Source of the DNA: Petrosia ficiformis
Lineage: Eukaryota; Porifera; Demospongiae; Haplosclerida; Petrosiidae
Reading direction: 5' to 3'
Assembly (NCBI GenBank): GCA_947044365.1
Contig: OX345650.1
Coordinates: 5,264,049 to 5,328,048 of the forward strand
Length of the DNA stretch: 64,000 bases
The notes beneath the pieces are model-generated. The model was not told the DNA's origin. It saw only the letters and a program-made list of their open reading frames with translations, and ran no database searches. Positions 11,815 to 22,700 of this stretch are shown here, piece by piece (position 1 is the stretch's first letter; each line of letters opens with the position of its first letter). The translations under genes were made by a program, and so were the position numbers.

Positions 11815-13898
11815 CTACTGACTCTTTGCTTGTAATCTATCCTGTAAATCCCTCCATGCCAGCTCAACCTAGAAGGAATCAAATATAACTCTTCTCTCTA
11901 GAGTACACTCTTACCTGTTTTTGTGTGAATTCATACTCCCATTGACTAGAAAAAACAACATTTCCATGATCTACAACCTTTTGGTTGCTTATCTGAGCTG
12001 CAAGTCTTTTTTCAGCAGCTTCTTCTGGCATACCATCTCTTTCCATTATTCTTCTAACAGCCTTTAAATATAACACATTACTTCAATGAGATACGTACAC
12101 ACCCACACTTACCTCTTTGTGGGGTACAATAGAAACCCATACTTCGTGTAAACCTTTATTCCATTCTGCTTGAAGTAGGACAGCTGCATCCAATATACAC
12201 ACCTTATACCCTTTATTGGAAATATAGTTTTCATACTTCATTCATATAACTACTGATCACATGACATCTACCTTTATCGTATGCTTGTGTAGCTCTTTCC
12301 ATTGCTAACTTCCATATTTCCGGCCAAACAATGTTGTTCAATTTTAATAATTGAGACTGTGGAAATGCAGCAATATCAAACACGTAATGAAAACAGGTAT
12401 TTACCTTATCACTGAATACGATACGACCCAATGCTCTACGGTTAACTTCACCATTCTCTTTCAACACATCTAAATCACAAAGAACTTGCTAAATGACATA
12501 ATTCTAATTATGTATTAACCTCTTCCAAACTCTGTAACAATATCAGCATGTCCTTTTGTGCCCGGTAAATAAGCCTCATGTCCTAACTACATGTACATAT
12601 AAAGGGAATGTTATAGCCGAGACTCAGAGCATGTGTACCTTATCACAGTCTATTGGATAAGCTCCTAAATTTGATAGTCTTTTTGCAATGGCAGATTTTC
12701 CACTTGCTGAACCACCTGTCAGTCCAATCAGATAGGGTCCAGTGGATGGGTTCCAGTGTGCCAGGCAATGTGATATCTGAATGTATACATTATACAGGTA
12801 AGTAATGTTATGTAGCATTACCTTTGGTTGTCTATATTTTCCAAGCTGTTGTTTTCGTAGATCTGAAGAACTGATTTTATCTTCTAATGAACTCGGGACA
12901 TCATCTCCATCATGCACTAATTTTATATTATAAATAGCTAATGGTTTTAGACCCTATATATAAAATAATAATAATAGACCCTCAATATAATAAAATGTTA
13001 TTAGTAGAGCTGGTAAATGCATACTGTACACAGTGTACATACACAAGATATGATGAAATACAACATTCAGCTTTGTCCTGATTACGTTTACCTTCTTTCT
13101 CCTTTCTTCGTTAATTTTATCTCCTCCTTTGGCAGTTTCTGGGCTGACCACTAAACATGTCAGTTGGTCATCCCAGGCAGTAGGACCATACACATCAGTA
13201 ATTGGTACAACATCGAACTTTATATCTGGTTTTAAGTCCATTAAGATTGATGTCACTTTTGACACACGATCTTCAATAGGATTGATCAGCTCCATCAGTA
13301 TCTTATTAGTCAGCAATGGTCCATCAGCGATTCCTACCAGTACTCTTTTGGTAGCAATGAGGACAGCTTGTGCAAGTAACAACCTATGGCCATTATGAAT
13401 ACAATCAAAAGTACCACCTAATGTCACATCTGTGTAGGTTTTAAAGGGACCAGCAGCTGATACATCAGAGGGACTCCCCATTAGTACTGTTGATTCATTA
13501 TCTATTTTAATTGATTCAAACTGGATGTCTTTGTTCGATACATCCAAAGATCTTTCAGAGATACATATATACTCTGGTAATTTAACAAGATCTTGGAATG
13601 AGGCTACTGGACTCAAAAGTGCTTCAATCTTATGGTGTAGCTGAGCCGGAAGGAAGATAGGGGACATATGAGGAGGGAGGGGGATGCGTGGCAGAATCAC
13701 TCGGAGGTCAAGACGAGGATTGACTTTGGAAACATGGAAGTACAGCTGATCAATACAATGAGATATCTCAGCTAATCTTTCATCTTCACTCATCAGAGGT
13801 ATATACAGTACATCTTTCACCATACTAGCAGCAGCTGTCAGACAAGGAAGAAGCTGCTGTGAGCTACTTTTTACAACCAAAGCTCCACACCTGTACAT
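11815..13898 (-). CDS. COASY: Bifunctional coenzyme A synthase (PPAT plus DPCK)
   Basis: This fused enzyme catalyses the last two steps of CoA synthesis: adenylyl transfer to 4'-phosphopantetheine, then dephospho-CoA phosphorylation. The first exon (13898-13092) carries an N-terminal regulatory region and the nucleotidyltransferase domain with LGGTFDCIHNGH (HxGH-type motif) and VVSPETAKGG. Later exons carry the linker SSSDLRKQQLG, the kinase P-loop GLTGGSASGKS, then NRRALGRIVFSDK, CILDAAVLLQAEW, HEVWVSIVP, RRIMERDGM and a C-terminal helix ending at the stop 11815-11817. Order and spacing match animal COASY. The ATG at 13898 is the first in frame. One intron near 12358-12404 has no stop codon, so the frame appears to read through it; the splice consensus and homology argue for removal. 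CDK5 converges on it with 90 bases between stop codons. Confidence 0.95.
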
Positions 13899-13970
13899 TA
13901 TGTGTAGATTAGATCTTCAATTATGCTAACCTCAGTATTACAATTACATATTGTCCTATGGTATTGTAAG
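13899..13970. promoter_or_regulatory. 72-bp divergent promoter, COASY / ZNF277
   Basis: Gap between the COASY ATG (13898) and the ZNF277 ATG (13971). An in-frame ATG at 13923 would shorten it to 24 bases, but the downstream AAGATGG context is better. No TATA box was seen. Inferred from position. Confidence 0.5.
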
Positions 13971-16157
13971 ATGGCTACCAAGGCTGAAGTGAGCTCTTCC
14001 TCACAGTACAGTTCAGACCAACTCTCAGAGACAATAAAAGATAGATTTTTAAAGCCTCTTTTGTTTCCTGAAGTTCAGAGAGATACAAAAAGCTTTTATG
14101 ATGAGAAACACGACATACCAATTCCCTGTCTCCAGTGTGATGTTGTATTTGATGATGCACAAGCAAGAGAAACGTTTTTACAACATTCTTTTACAAAACA
14201 CAAAATAGTAATTCACAGAGTGTGTGATATAGTTAGTTATAAATGGTATGTAGATGTGTGGTCTGCATGTTTGATATAATGTATATATATATATATATAT
14301 ATATATAATTATGTACATGTATATAATTATGTATGTATGTATGTGTCTGTGATAGTTATGCTGAATATTGGAAGAGAAGACTTAAAGAGAATGACATTAC
14401 TCAGTTAACTCCTGTTATCCAAACTAATCCCGAAACTTCAGGTACATACGGGCATAATTAGTATGTGTGTATACTGTATAATATATATATTGTTTGAGCA
14501 ATGAAGTCCACAGAAAAACACTAGAACTCTCTTTCCAGGAAACAACATGACCATAGTTGAACTTGAACCGCTGACCATCCTAACCAACTTCTCTCTCATA
14601 TATATTGTTTGTCCACATTCACAGATCCTCCAGAGAACTTCTATCTTTTTAGTGACTCTATTCCAGAAGATAAAGAGTTGAGATTATTTCTTCAAAGAAA
14701 AAGACTGGTATAGTAGTTATAGTAATAATTATGTATAATAATTATCATAAACATAATTAGGAAAGTTTACTGGAGATTCAACAGCAAGAGCGTGAAGATA
14801 CTAGATTCTCCAGAGCATGTTTGTTTTGTTCTGAGAAATTCATAGGTAACAGAAAGTCTCTTTTCCAGCACATGTTAACTGCACATAATTTCAATATTGG
14901 ACAACCTGATAACATTGGTAAGTTATTAGTAATTATTATATATGAATATTCTTTCTGCATTGATTTCAGTTTTTGTAAACGAATTTTTGGACATTTTACA
15001 ACAGAAATTAGACAAGTGAGTTTACTTGATGTTTTCCTCATGCCTTCTCTACCTACCACTGCTACTCTCTCTAGTCTTCAATGCCTTTATTGTGAACGCA
15101 CGTTCCGAGACATTTCCACTCTCAGAGATCATATGAGAAAGAAACAGCACAGAAGAATCAATTCAAGCAACAAGTCTTATGACAAATACTACATGATAAA
15201 CTATTTGGTACTTGAATAAGTGTTTCCATGGAAATATATAGTTTACTGTGTCTATATGTACAATGTACATGTATTACAATCATAAAATGTGCATATACAT
15301 GTTACTATGGTAACAGGAAATGGGTAAGTCATGGCAGGAGATACATGAAGATGATAAACATCATGATTCAGGATTGTTGAAGAAAGGGTGAGTGGTGATT
15401 ATTGAGTTTATTAATGTTTGTTTCTCAATGAATAGAGATGTTTATAAAGACGAAGATTTTGATGAAGATGAAAATGATGAGTTTTGTATTCCACTTACAT
15501 GTTTGTTCTGTTCTACTTTTGCAAACAATCTCACTGATATTAATAATCATATGAAGGTACTTAGTATCTGTTGTATATGTCAAATGTTAATTCTCAATCT
15601 ATTTTAGAATATACATCATTTTGACTTGTTAGATATATTAACAAATTGGAAACAAGACTATTACTATCAAATTAAACTTATTAATTACATGAGAAGACAA
15701 GTAAAATGATACTACTGTAACCATCTTTATAATAACACATTAAACATCTATCCATCCATTCATCTGTCTATTTGTCTATATATCCATCCATCCATCCATC
15801 CATCCATTCATTTGTCTATTTGTCTATCTGTCTATCCAACCATCCATCCATTTGTTTATCTGTCCATCTATTTATCTATCTGTCTATCCATTTTTCCATC
15901 CATCCATCTATCATTTCAGATACACAGTAATACTTGTATACACTGCCAGAAGAGGTTTGACTCTTCGTCAAATCTCTTAAATCACATGACAACAGAAAGT
16001 CATTTCTCTTTACCTCCTGACCAATCTATTTGGAATCAACCACAGTGAGTTTACACATAATAGATGATGTATTACTTTATGTTCGTACATCACAAGATAC
16101 TTGTTCCCAACATATGAAAATGATGGACTACTTTGTGTGTTGGACAGTGATACATAA
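13971..16157 (+). CDS. ZNF277: Zinc finger protein 277 homologue
   Basis: C2H2 zinc-finger protein read through several exons. The order of segments matches vertebrate ZNF277: CLQCDVVFDDAQARETFLQH with HKIVI; YAEYWKRRLKENDI; ENFYLFSDSIPEDKELR; CLFCSEKFIGNRKSLFQHM followed by HNFNIGQPDNI; LQCLYCERTFRDISTLRDHM with KKQHRRIN and YDKYYMINYL; GKSWQEI; CLFCSTFANNLTDINNHM; CIHCQKRFDSSSNLLNHM; and the ending LFPTYENDGLLCVLDSDT before the stop at 16155-16157. In vertebrates ZNF277 is linked to Polycomb (BMI1) and to ribosomal protein uS5; whether that holds here is unknown. The start at ATG 13971 gives MATKAEVSSSS. Confidence 0.93.
15748..15915. repeat. ATCC/TCTG tetranucleotide repeat in the last large ZNF277 intron
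   Basis: CATCCATC and TGTCTATC units directly precede the acceptor TATCATTTCAG of the exon encoding the last zinc finger. The repeat ends within about 10 bases of the acceptor and may serve as its pyrimidine-rich tract. Confidence 0.8.
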
Positions 16158-16355
16158 AGAGATCAACAACTAACAGTGGATATAAAATATAAAACTTTGA
16201 CATTTAAAAGTGATGTTATAAAACAATTAGAATCAGAACAGCAAATTATACATAAGAACGAAAAAGGAATTAATGGAAGGTTAGATACAGCATATATGTA
16301 TAACAGGTAAGTGATTATAACTTGACAGAAAATAAGGATATGATAATGAAATTTT

Positions 16356-17167
16356 CTACTCACAACTACTATTTTCATTAAGAACGGTCACATGATATTC
16401 CAGTATTTTGCTAGCAATAGCAATATCCTTAAATATAGCTTCTATGACACGAGTAAACTCATCAATCTTAGAGGGAATGTCTTTTAATTCATTAAAAGCT
16501 TCCACATTATCTTTTGTCATCGGTAATAATTGTAGATCATCTAATTTCAATTGCACATCTACTACTTTCAGCTCCCTGCTTCCTAAATACTTGTGACAAG
16601 AACTTAGCATAGAATTAAAATGTTTAATAGAAGCTTTCATTTCTTCAGACAGAGTAGGCCATATTTCTGGCGATACTTTCAATTTGTGAGGGCCATCAGA
16701 CGTATTTATTACCTCAAGACCTGCCGGTCTTTGCAATTCATTATACAGGATTTGAAAACAAGCTGTGATCGTGGCATCTTGAGTCAATCCTAAGGCCATT
16801 TTGAAGAGCAGAAGTGAATTGGTGACAGCATTCCTCTGCATTTCTACAGGTTTGTAAAGCTGTCTGATTTGACCACCTATCTTGTTGAATTGAGCCTCTG
16901 CAAAAACCTGATCACGTTTTATCAGATCATCACTGTCTTTATCTTTGTAACCGTAAGTAGTTGATATTTCTGTTGCCTCAGTCCAAAGATCACGAGTGAG
17001 TAATTCATTAGAAGAGCTTTCATTTGATGAAGGAGAATCAGTACGTAAATTCTTATAACGATTTGGACTAGATCGCCATCGCAACTTTAAAACGAATACA
17101 TACATATACATACATAGTTAAGTATACTATACAGCCTTACCTTTAGCCTACTACACAGTGACCCCAT
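16356..17167 (-). CDS. Unknown protein with N-myristoylation signal, tandem paralogue A
   Basis: Two exons: 17167-17141 encodes only MGSLCSRLK, and 17084-16356 encodes the rest, for about 251 residues. MGxxxS with Cys5 fits an N-myristoylation plus palmitoylation signal, so membrane attachment is likely. After a Ser/Asn-rich linker comes a probably helical region with LYKPVEMQRNAV and LGLTQDATITACFQIL, a HFNSMLSSCHKYLGSRELKV segment and VQLKLDDLQLLPMTKDN. The same blocks occur in the upstream neighbour, so the two arose by duplication. I recognise no family or catalytic motif. A GTGAGT just before the stop leaves a further 3' exon possible. ZNF277 converges on it with 198 bases between stops. 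Confidence 0.8.
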
Positions 17168-17312
17168 CTTTAAATTTCACAGATTAAAAAATAAAAATTA
17201 GATCTCTAATTAGTCACCATGGCAATATAATATGAATTGCATTAAATAATGAACCTAATAATTGGCTTTTAAAAAACAATGTTGTTATTATACACAATAA
17301 AATAAATAATAA

Positions 17313-18285
17313 TTACTTAAAGCGCAGTAGATGTTGTGCTTCATAGATTTGCTGGTACAAGCATTCAATATCTGATGACGTGTCTTCGATATGGGTCGGA
17401 ATTTCATTTATTACAGAGAATAACTGTTGGCCTTCTCTTGTCAGAGGCATGAGGTGTAAGTCATCTAATTTATATTGAATATCAGCGACTTTAAGCTCTT
17501 TTTCGCCTTTGAATTTTTGACAGTGGTTGAGTGCTGTGTTGAAAAAGGTTACAGATTTTCGTAGATCTTCAGGGATAGTTTCCTGATCATGAGAGAGTTC
17601 GTTGATCTTTAACTTCAAAGGTTCTCTTTCACCACAAATAAGTTCCAGATGTGTTGTAGAATGTACTCCTGATCTAATTGCATTAAAACATTTAGAAAAG
17701 GAAGCATCCACCTCTAGTCCAAGAAGCTCCTTGAAACTTTGTAGAGATTTTTTTATTTCATTTTTGCGAATTACGATTGGTTTGTATAGCTGCAGTATTG
17801 TGGCAATAATATTATTAATCTCTTGGTAACGATCTCCATCCTGTAATGGTGTGAAATCAATTTCTCTATCTAAAAACAACTCATCGTTTATAATTTTAGT
17901 TTTGTCAACTGTACCATTGTCGTTTATTTGGTCTGGAGGAAGAGTTCTCAATTCTGAAGATTTCACCGGTTGATAATCATCTCCAGGTTTGATCTCCGGC
18001 TTCTCACCATCTGGTGGTTTTCCTTGTGGTGAACGATGATCTGTGAAGTATGGGTTGGTTAACGAGGTTTCTTTTACATTTGGATTTGGACCATCAATCA
18101 GGTTTTGTACATTTTCTGCACCATTCTATATATATACATATATTATATTATAGTAGTGTATTATATTACATGTATTATATTTTATTATGATATATGATCA
18201 TTGATCGATACGTGATCAGTGAAATTAATAATAGTATACTTACTCCTCGCCATCCTCTTGTGAAATAACTGATCAAGGCTCCCAT
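17313..18285 (-). CDS. Unknown protein with N-myristoylation signal, tandem paralogue B
   Basis: Two exons: 18285-18244 (14 codons, MGALISYFTRGWRG) and 18125-17313, for about 284 residues. Gly2 and Ser6 fit the N-myristoylation consensus; there is no Cys near the start. A 60-residue Pro/Lys/Asp-rich linker leads to blocks shared with paralogue A: LYKPIVIRKNEIKKSL, LGLEVDASFSKCFNAI, FFNTALNHCQKFKGEKELKV, IQYKLDDLHLMPLTREG and INEIPTHIEDTSSDIE. Overall it is acidic and probably alpha-helical, with no transmembrane segment. The family is not recognised. Divergent from GFOD, with 135 bases between starts. Confidence 0.82.
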
Positions 18286-18420
18286 AAGTCTCTGTTTTCA
18301 TAAGAACAATTTGTGATTTGTGAAGCGGAAAAGGTCCGACATGTACGAAGCCACGCCCTGGGTGTGTTAATGTGCTTAATAAGGGGGTGTCAACGTCCTC
18401 GTGTTATTGGTGTTAACGCC

Positions 18421-19629
18421 ATGACTTCCATTTTGCTCCCCAGTGTTGGGATTGTAGGTATACCAGAATACATCATCCTTCTCTCACCAATACTTAAATC
18501 TGAAGGATTTCTTTTGAAGGCTGTATGGTGTAAGAAAACTGATATAGCTAAGCAACTGGCTGAAAAATTCTCCATTGCTCATTGTCCCTCCTCCTTTCAG
18601 GACTTGCTTCTTCTTCATGATGTAGATCTTGTGTATGTAGTAACAGAACCGGTTATGCAAGCTGAAGTAGCTGTTAAAGCGTTAACGTCTGGAAAACATT
18701 GCGTATGCTTAAAACCACCATCTATCTCTGCTGGTGAGGTGGAAAAGATGTTAGTTTTATCGCAATACTATTCTCAGTTACGCAGTGTACTGGAGTGCTC
18801 TATGCGATTCGTTCCATGTTTTGTCAAGTTAAAGGAGATATTGCAAAGTGGTCTTGTTGGAACCCTATGGACAGTTGATGTACATCTACATATGGGTTCA
18901 TTAATAAGTGATGATATGTACAGCTGGAAATGCGATCCTTCTATTGGGGGCGGAGCTCTGAATATTTTAGGATCACATATTATTGATGTTATATGTCATT
19001 TAGACAGCTCCCCTTGTCAAGTTAAACGTGTAAATTGTATGCTTAAAACTTTTCAGAGTACAACTAAAAACATTTATGGTTTTCGATCGATTGAGTCTGA
19101 TGATTACTGCTCTTTGCAAATGGAGTGTACAAACAATATGTGTGCTAATGTGTTGATCAACACACAGTGTGGTTCACATTACGATTATGGATTCTCGGTC
19201 ACTGGATCAAGAGGGCGGTTGTCCATAAGAGGATTAGATTTATATTTACAACAAAAAGATTCGGTAGAGAAATTAATCCATAAAGAAGATGTTGCAGGAG
19301 ATAAGGGATTTGCTACTGTAATGAACTTACCATACGAGTTTTATTACTCCATGGTACTTGGTAGCACAGGGATGATTAAAGCTTTGAAAGAACTCTTTTC
19401 TTCAACAAACATTAATAATAGACAAACACTAGCTTCCTTTCAAGATGGTCATCATCTCAGGACAGTTTTAGACTGTGCACATAGATCATCTAGACTAGCT
19501 CAATGGATTGATGTACCTGCCAGTATTCCCATAGAAACGTCTGTGAATCCTTTCTGGACATCACCTGGGGTGAAATTAGACATGGATAAACACTCACCAA
19601 AATCTATACAACCTGTTTCATATGTGTAA
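18421..19629 (+). CDS. GFOD2: Glucose-fructose oxidoreductase domain protein (GFOD1/2-like)
   Basis: A single exon, 402 residues, close to vertebrate GFOD1/2 (about 385-390). It has an N-terminal Rossmann-type fold of the GFO/IDH/MocA family (VGIVGIPEYIILLSPIL), HDVDLVYVVTEP, LTSGKHCVCLKPPS, then the C-terminal sheet region with MRFVPCFVKLKEIL, WKCDPSIGGGALNILGSHI, IESDDYCSLQM and ASFQDGHHLRTVLDCAHRSS. The usual GxGxxG dinucleotide motif is degenerate, as in the vertebrate members. The EKP lysine of the superfamily is present as LKPP. Substrate and activity are not established for the family. The start is the ATG at 18421 (GCCATGA context); upstream in-frame codons lack homology. The symbol marks the subfamily; I cannot separate GFOD1 from GFOD2. 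Confidence 0.88.
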   Translation: MTSILLPSVGIVGIPEYIILLSPILKSEGFLLKAVWCKKTDIAKQLAEKFSIAHCPSSFQDLLLLHDVDLVYVVTEPVMQAEVAVKALTSGKHCVCLKPPSISAGEVEKMLVLSQYYSQLRSVLECSMRFVPCFVKLKEILQSGLVGTLWTVDVHLHMGSLISDDMYSWKCDPSIGGGALNILGSHIIDVICHLDSSPCQVKRVNCMLKTFQSTTKNIYGFRSIESDDYCSLQMECTNNMCANVLINTQCGSHYDYGFSVTGSRGRLSIRGLDLYLQQKDSVEKLIHKEDVAGDKGFATVMNLPYEFYYSMVLGSTGMIKALKELFSSTNINNRQTLASFQDGHHLRTVLDCAHRSSRLAQWIDVPASIPIETSVNPFWTSPGVKLDMDKHSPKSIQPVSYV

Positions 19630-19787
19630 ATATTTTCACAGTACAATTATAAAGTATATTTTCCATATCATGTTCATTAGTTTCCTTCCTTGCTGTATAT
19701 GCACAGGCATTAATTATTTGACATGATATTTTTTATGTAAACCCATGACCTCATTGACCTGAGGTGGAGTTTCGGAATTGCTGTGCA

Positions 19788-22700
19788 ATGGCCGTGAAGA
19801 ATGATGTTGGGTCAACTGCGGAGGTTCTGGCAGGTGTTCTGTCTGGTGGAGAACAAAGTGAACAAGCTTTCAAAAAGAGATTACAATTTATCAAACAGAA
19901 TGGTCATTTGGTTGATGTAATCAATCATCCAATACGAAGATATTTCGGTAGAACTCTGGTCCATATTGCTGCTGTTAATGGACTACCTGTACACTTGGAT
20001 ATTCTGTTACAGAATGGAGGTACGTGTTAACTATCTAGTGAAATTAGTAATGCTAATTGTTTTCCTTGTAGGTGATCCAAATAAACCTTCATCTCCAACA
20101 GATCAGCTCCAGGTAAGCTAAATACATATATGGAAAGACAGCACCCTTTTTGGTATTTCATGGTGGACACTACTTACTTTATGCATCCAATGGTACTGGA
20201 TGTTTGGCTTGCAGTTTATCGGTAGCTAGACTAGTAGTGTCAAGCAATAATATTCATCTTGCAACTTAGTGTAGGGTATATAATATTTATGGTCATGCAC
20301 GCCACGCAGTATTGCGATTCAGCATCAGTGTGCAGGTTAAGGGTAGTTAGCTATTGTGTATAAGGTTCTATGTTGGTAACTAGTGTCTAACTTTACAAGT
20401 AGCAGTTACTTTAGACAGTGATTTACAAGTATTTAGATACAGTAGATTAATTATACATAACCGTTGTACAAACACAATAATGACCGCTTTTTCCCACTGT
20501 CTTTATCAAATGTTCTAGACTCCTCTACATTTGGCTGCATTACGAGGATACAGTATGTGTATTGAGGTACTCCTCAAACATGGATCCCAAATTCGAATTG
20601 AAAATGCTAACCGTGTTACTCCAGTGGAGCTGGCAAGAGGGAAGATTAAGTGTGAAATCATGTTTAGACGAGCTATAGGTATGTGATTATAAAGATTGTA
20701 ACTCGTATATCTATACATCCAATCACATATATCCTCCATCTTTTCTTTCAGCAAAAGTTGAAATTCCTAACAGATCACAGAAACAGTTACAAAGAGTGAA
20801 AGGTTGTTAGGATTATGATAATTGTGGTCTGTTACATAATTTTTGTTTCTCCTATCTAGATTTACATGAGCTACTAGATGCCGAAGGTAGGGATCTGGAA
20901 AGGTTTAAAACCTTATTCCTAGAGTTATTAGACTATGAGAAAGATTTGGGGACTCGATGGACTGATTGGTTCCAGCATACCTTACTCTACAGGTTAGATG
21001 TTGGGGAATATTATTGTGATAACTAATACTGCAATTCTACCGTCTACTTACCTTAAATACCTAAATATCATGGTGGTGATAATATTGACATTAATCCATT
21101 TCATACTGTCACTTTCTTGGTGAAGTTTATAATCTCTTGAGAGCATATATAGAAGCCATTATAGTGACAGGGACCCATAGTTATATAGATGTTATTGTAG
21201 CCCCATGGTTATAGACACAGGGACCCATAGTTATATAGATGTTATTGTAGCCCCATGGTTATAGACACAGGGACCCATAGTTATATAGATGTTATTGCAG
21301 CCACATGGTTATAGTGACAGGGACCCATAGTTATATAGATGTTATTGCAGCCCCATGGTTATAGACACAGGGACCCATAGTTATATAGATGTTATTGCAG
21401 CCCCATGGTTATAGTGACAGGGACCCATAGTTATATAGATGTTATTGTAGCCCCATGGTTATAGTGACAGGGACCCATAGTTATATAGATGTTATTGCAG
21501 CCCCATGGTTATAGTGACAGGGACCCATAGTTATATAGATGTTATTGTAACCTCATGGTTATAGTGACAGGGACCCATAGTTATATAGATGTTATTGTAG
21601 CCCCATGGTTATAGTGACAGGGACCCATAGTTATATAGATGTTATTGCAGCCCCATGGTTATAGTGACAGGGACCCATAGTTATATAGATGTTATTGTAG
21701 CCCCATGGTTATAGTGACAGGGACCCATAGTTATATAGATGTTATTGTAGCCCCATGGTTATAGTGACAGGGACCCATAGTTATATAGATGTTATCATAA
21801 GTTTTTTATCTTATTCTCTCAGAGCTACAGATGAACAGCGTGTTGATATTGTGAGTTTTCTACTACAGCAATCGAAAAGTGTTCCATTGTGTAACCTTGG
21901 CAATGGAAAGACACCCCTCATAGCAGCCTGCAACCATGGTAACATAAAGCTCGCCCATATGCTTCTTGAACACTCGCCAAGCTTGATGTTTGTCTGTGAT
22001 GAGCAAAATTATTTGTATCCTTTACACATAAGCTGCTCTCGTGGTGAAAAAGGAATGGTCCAAGTGATGCTACAATCCATCATGCAGTTATTCGAAAATG
22101 AAGAAGAGGAAGTAAGGGATATAAATCTACGAGATCGTCTTGGTCGTACACCTCTCTACAATGCATGTTATCATGGCCGTTTGGAAGTTGTCAAATGTCT
22201 TCTGGAGTTTAAACGACATTATTCTGACAGAATAGATATCAACACACCTGAGCATACTGGTAGAACACCTCTCCATGCTGCTGTGTCAGCCGAAAGAAAT
22301 TCAAAAGAGATTGTAGATTTGTTGTTGCAGCATAATGAGTTTAACGTGAATGCTGAAGCAAAACCTTCCAGCAGGGCTCAGAAATATCTCTTAAAAGTTG
22401 TGCAGAGGAAGCATTCGATATCTAAATTAGGAAAATCAACTCCACATCCTCTTGAAGAGACTGAGGAAGCTCATCCACCATCTCCCACATTTTCGGATAT
22501 ATCAACTACCGTAGGCTCTGTTTCTGATGATTTCGATACAGAGATTGGTGTTTTGATTCGAAAATCTACTAAACCATCGAGTCCAACTGGACCAACCTCT
22601 CCAATAAGAATGAAAGCATTCACTTCTACCCTTCCTGCTCATCCTTCTCATTTTTCAAGACGTCCCACAAGTCCAACACACATTTTTGCAAAATCAACCT

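Noticed and set aside
12358..12404. Extra residues VNTCFHYVFDIAAFPQ in the COASY kinase domain
   Set aside because: They are encoded by a stop-free short intron with GTAAAT...CACAG borders; removing it restores the family spacing (FSDK joined to SQLLKL).
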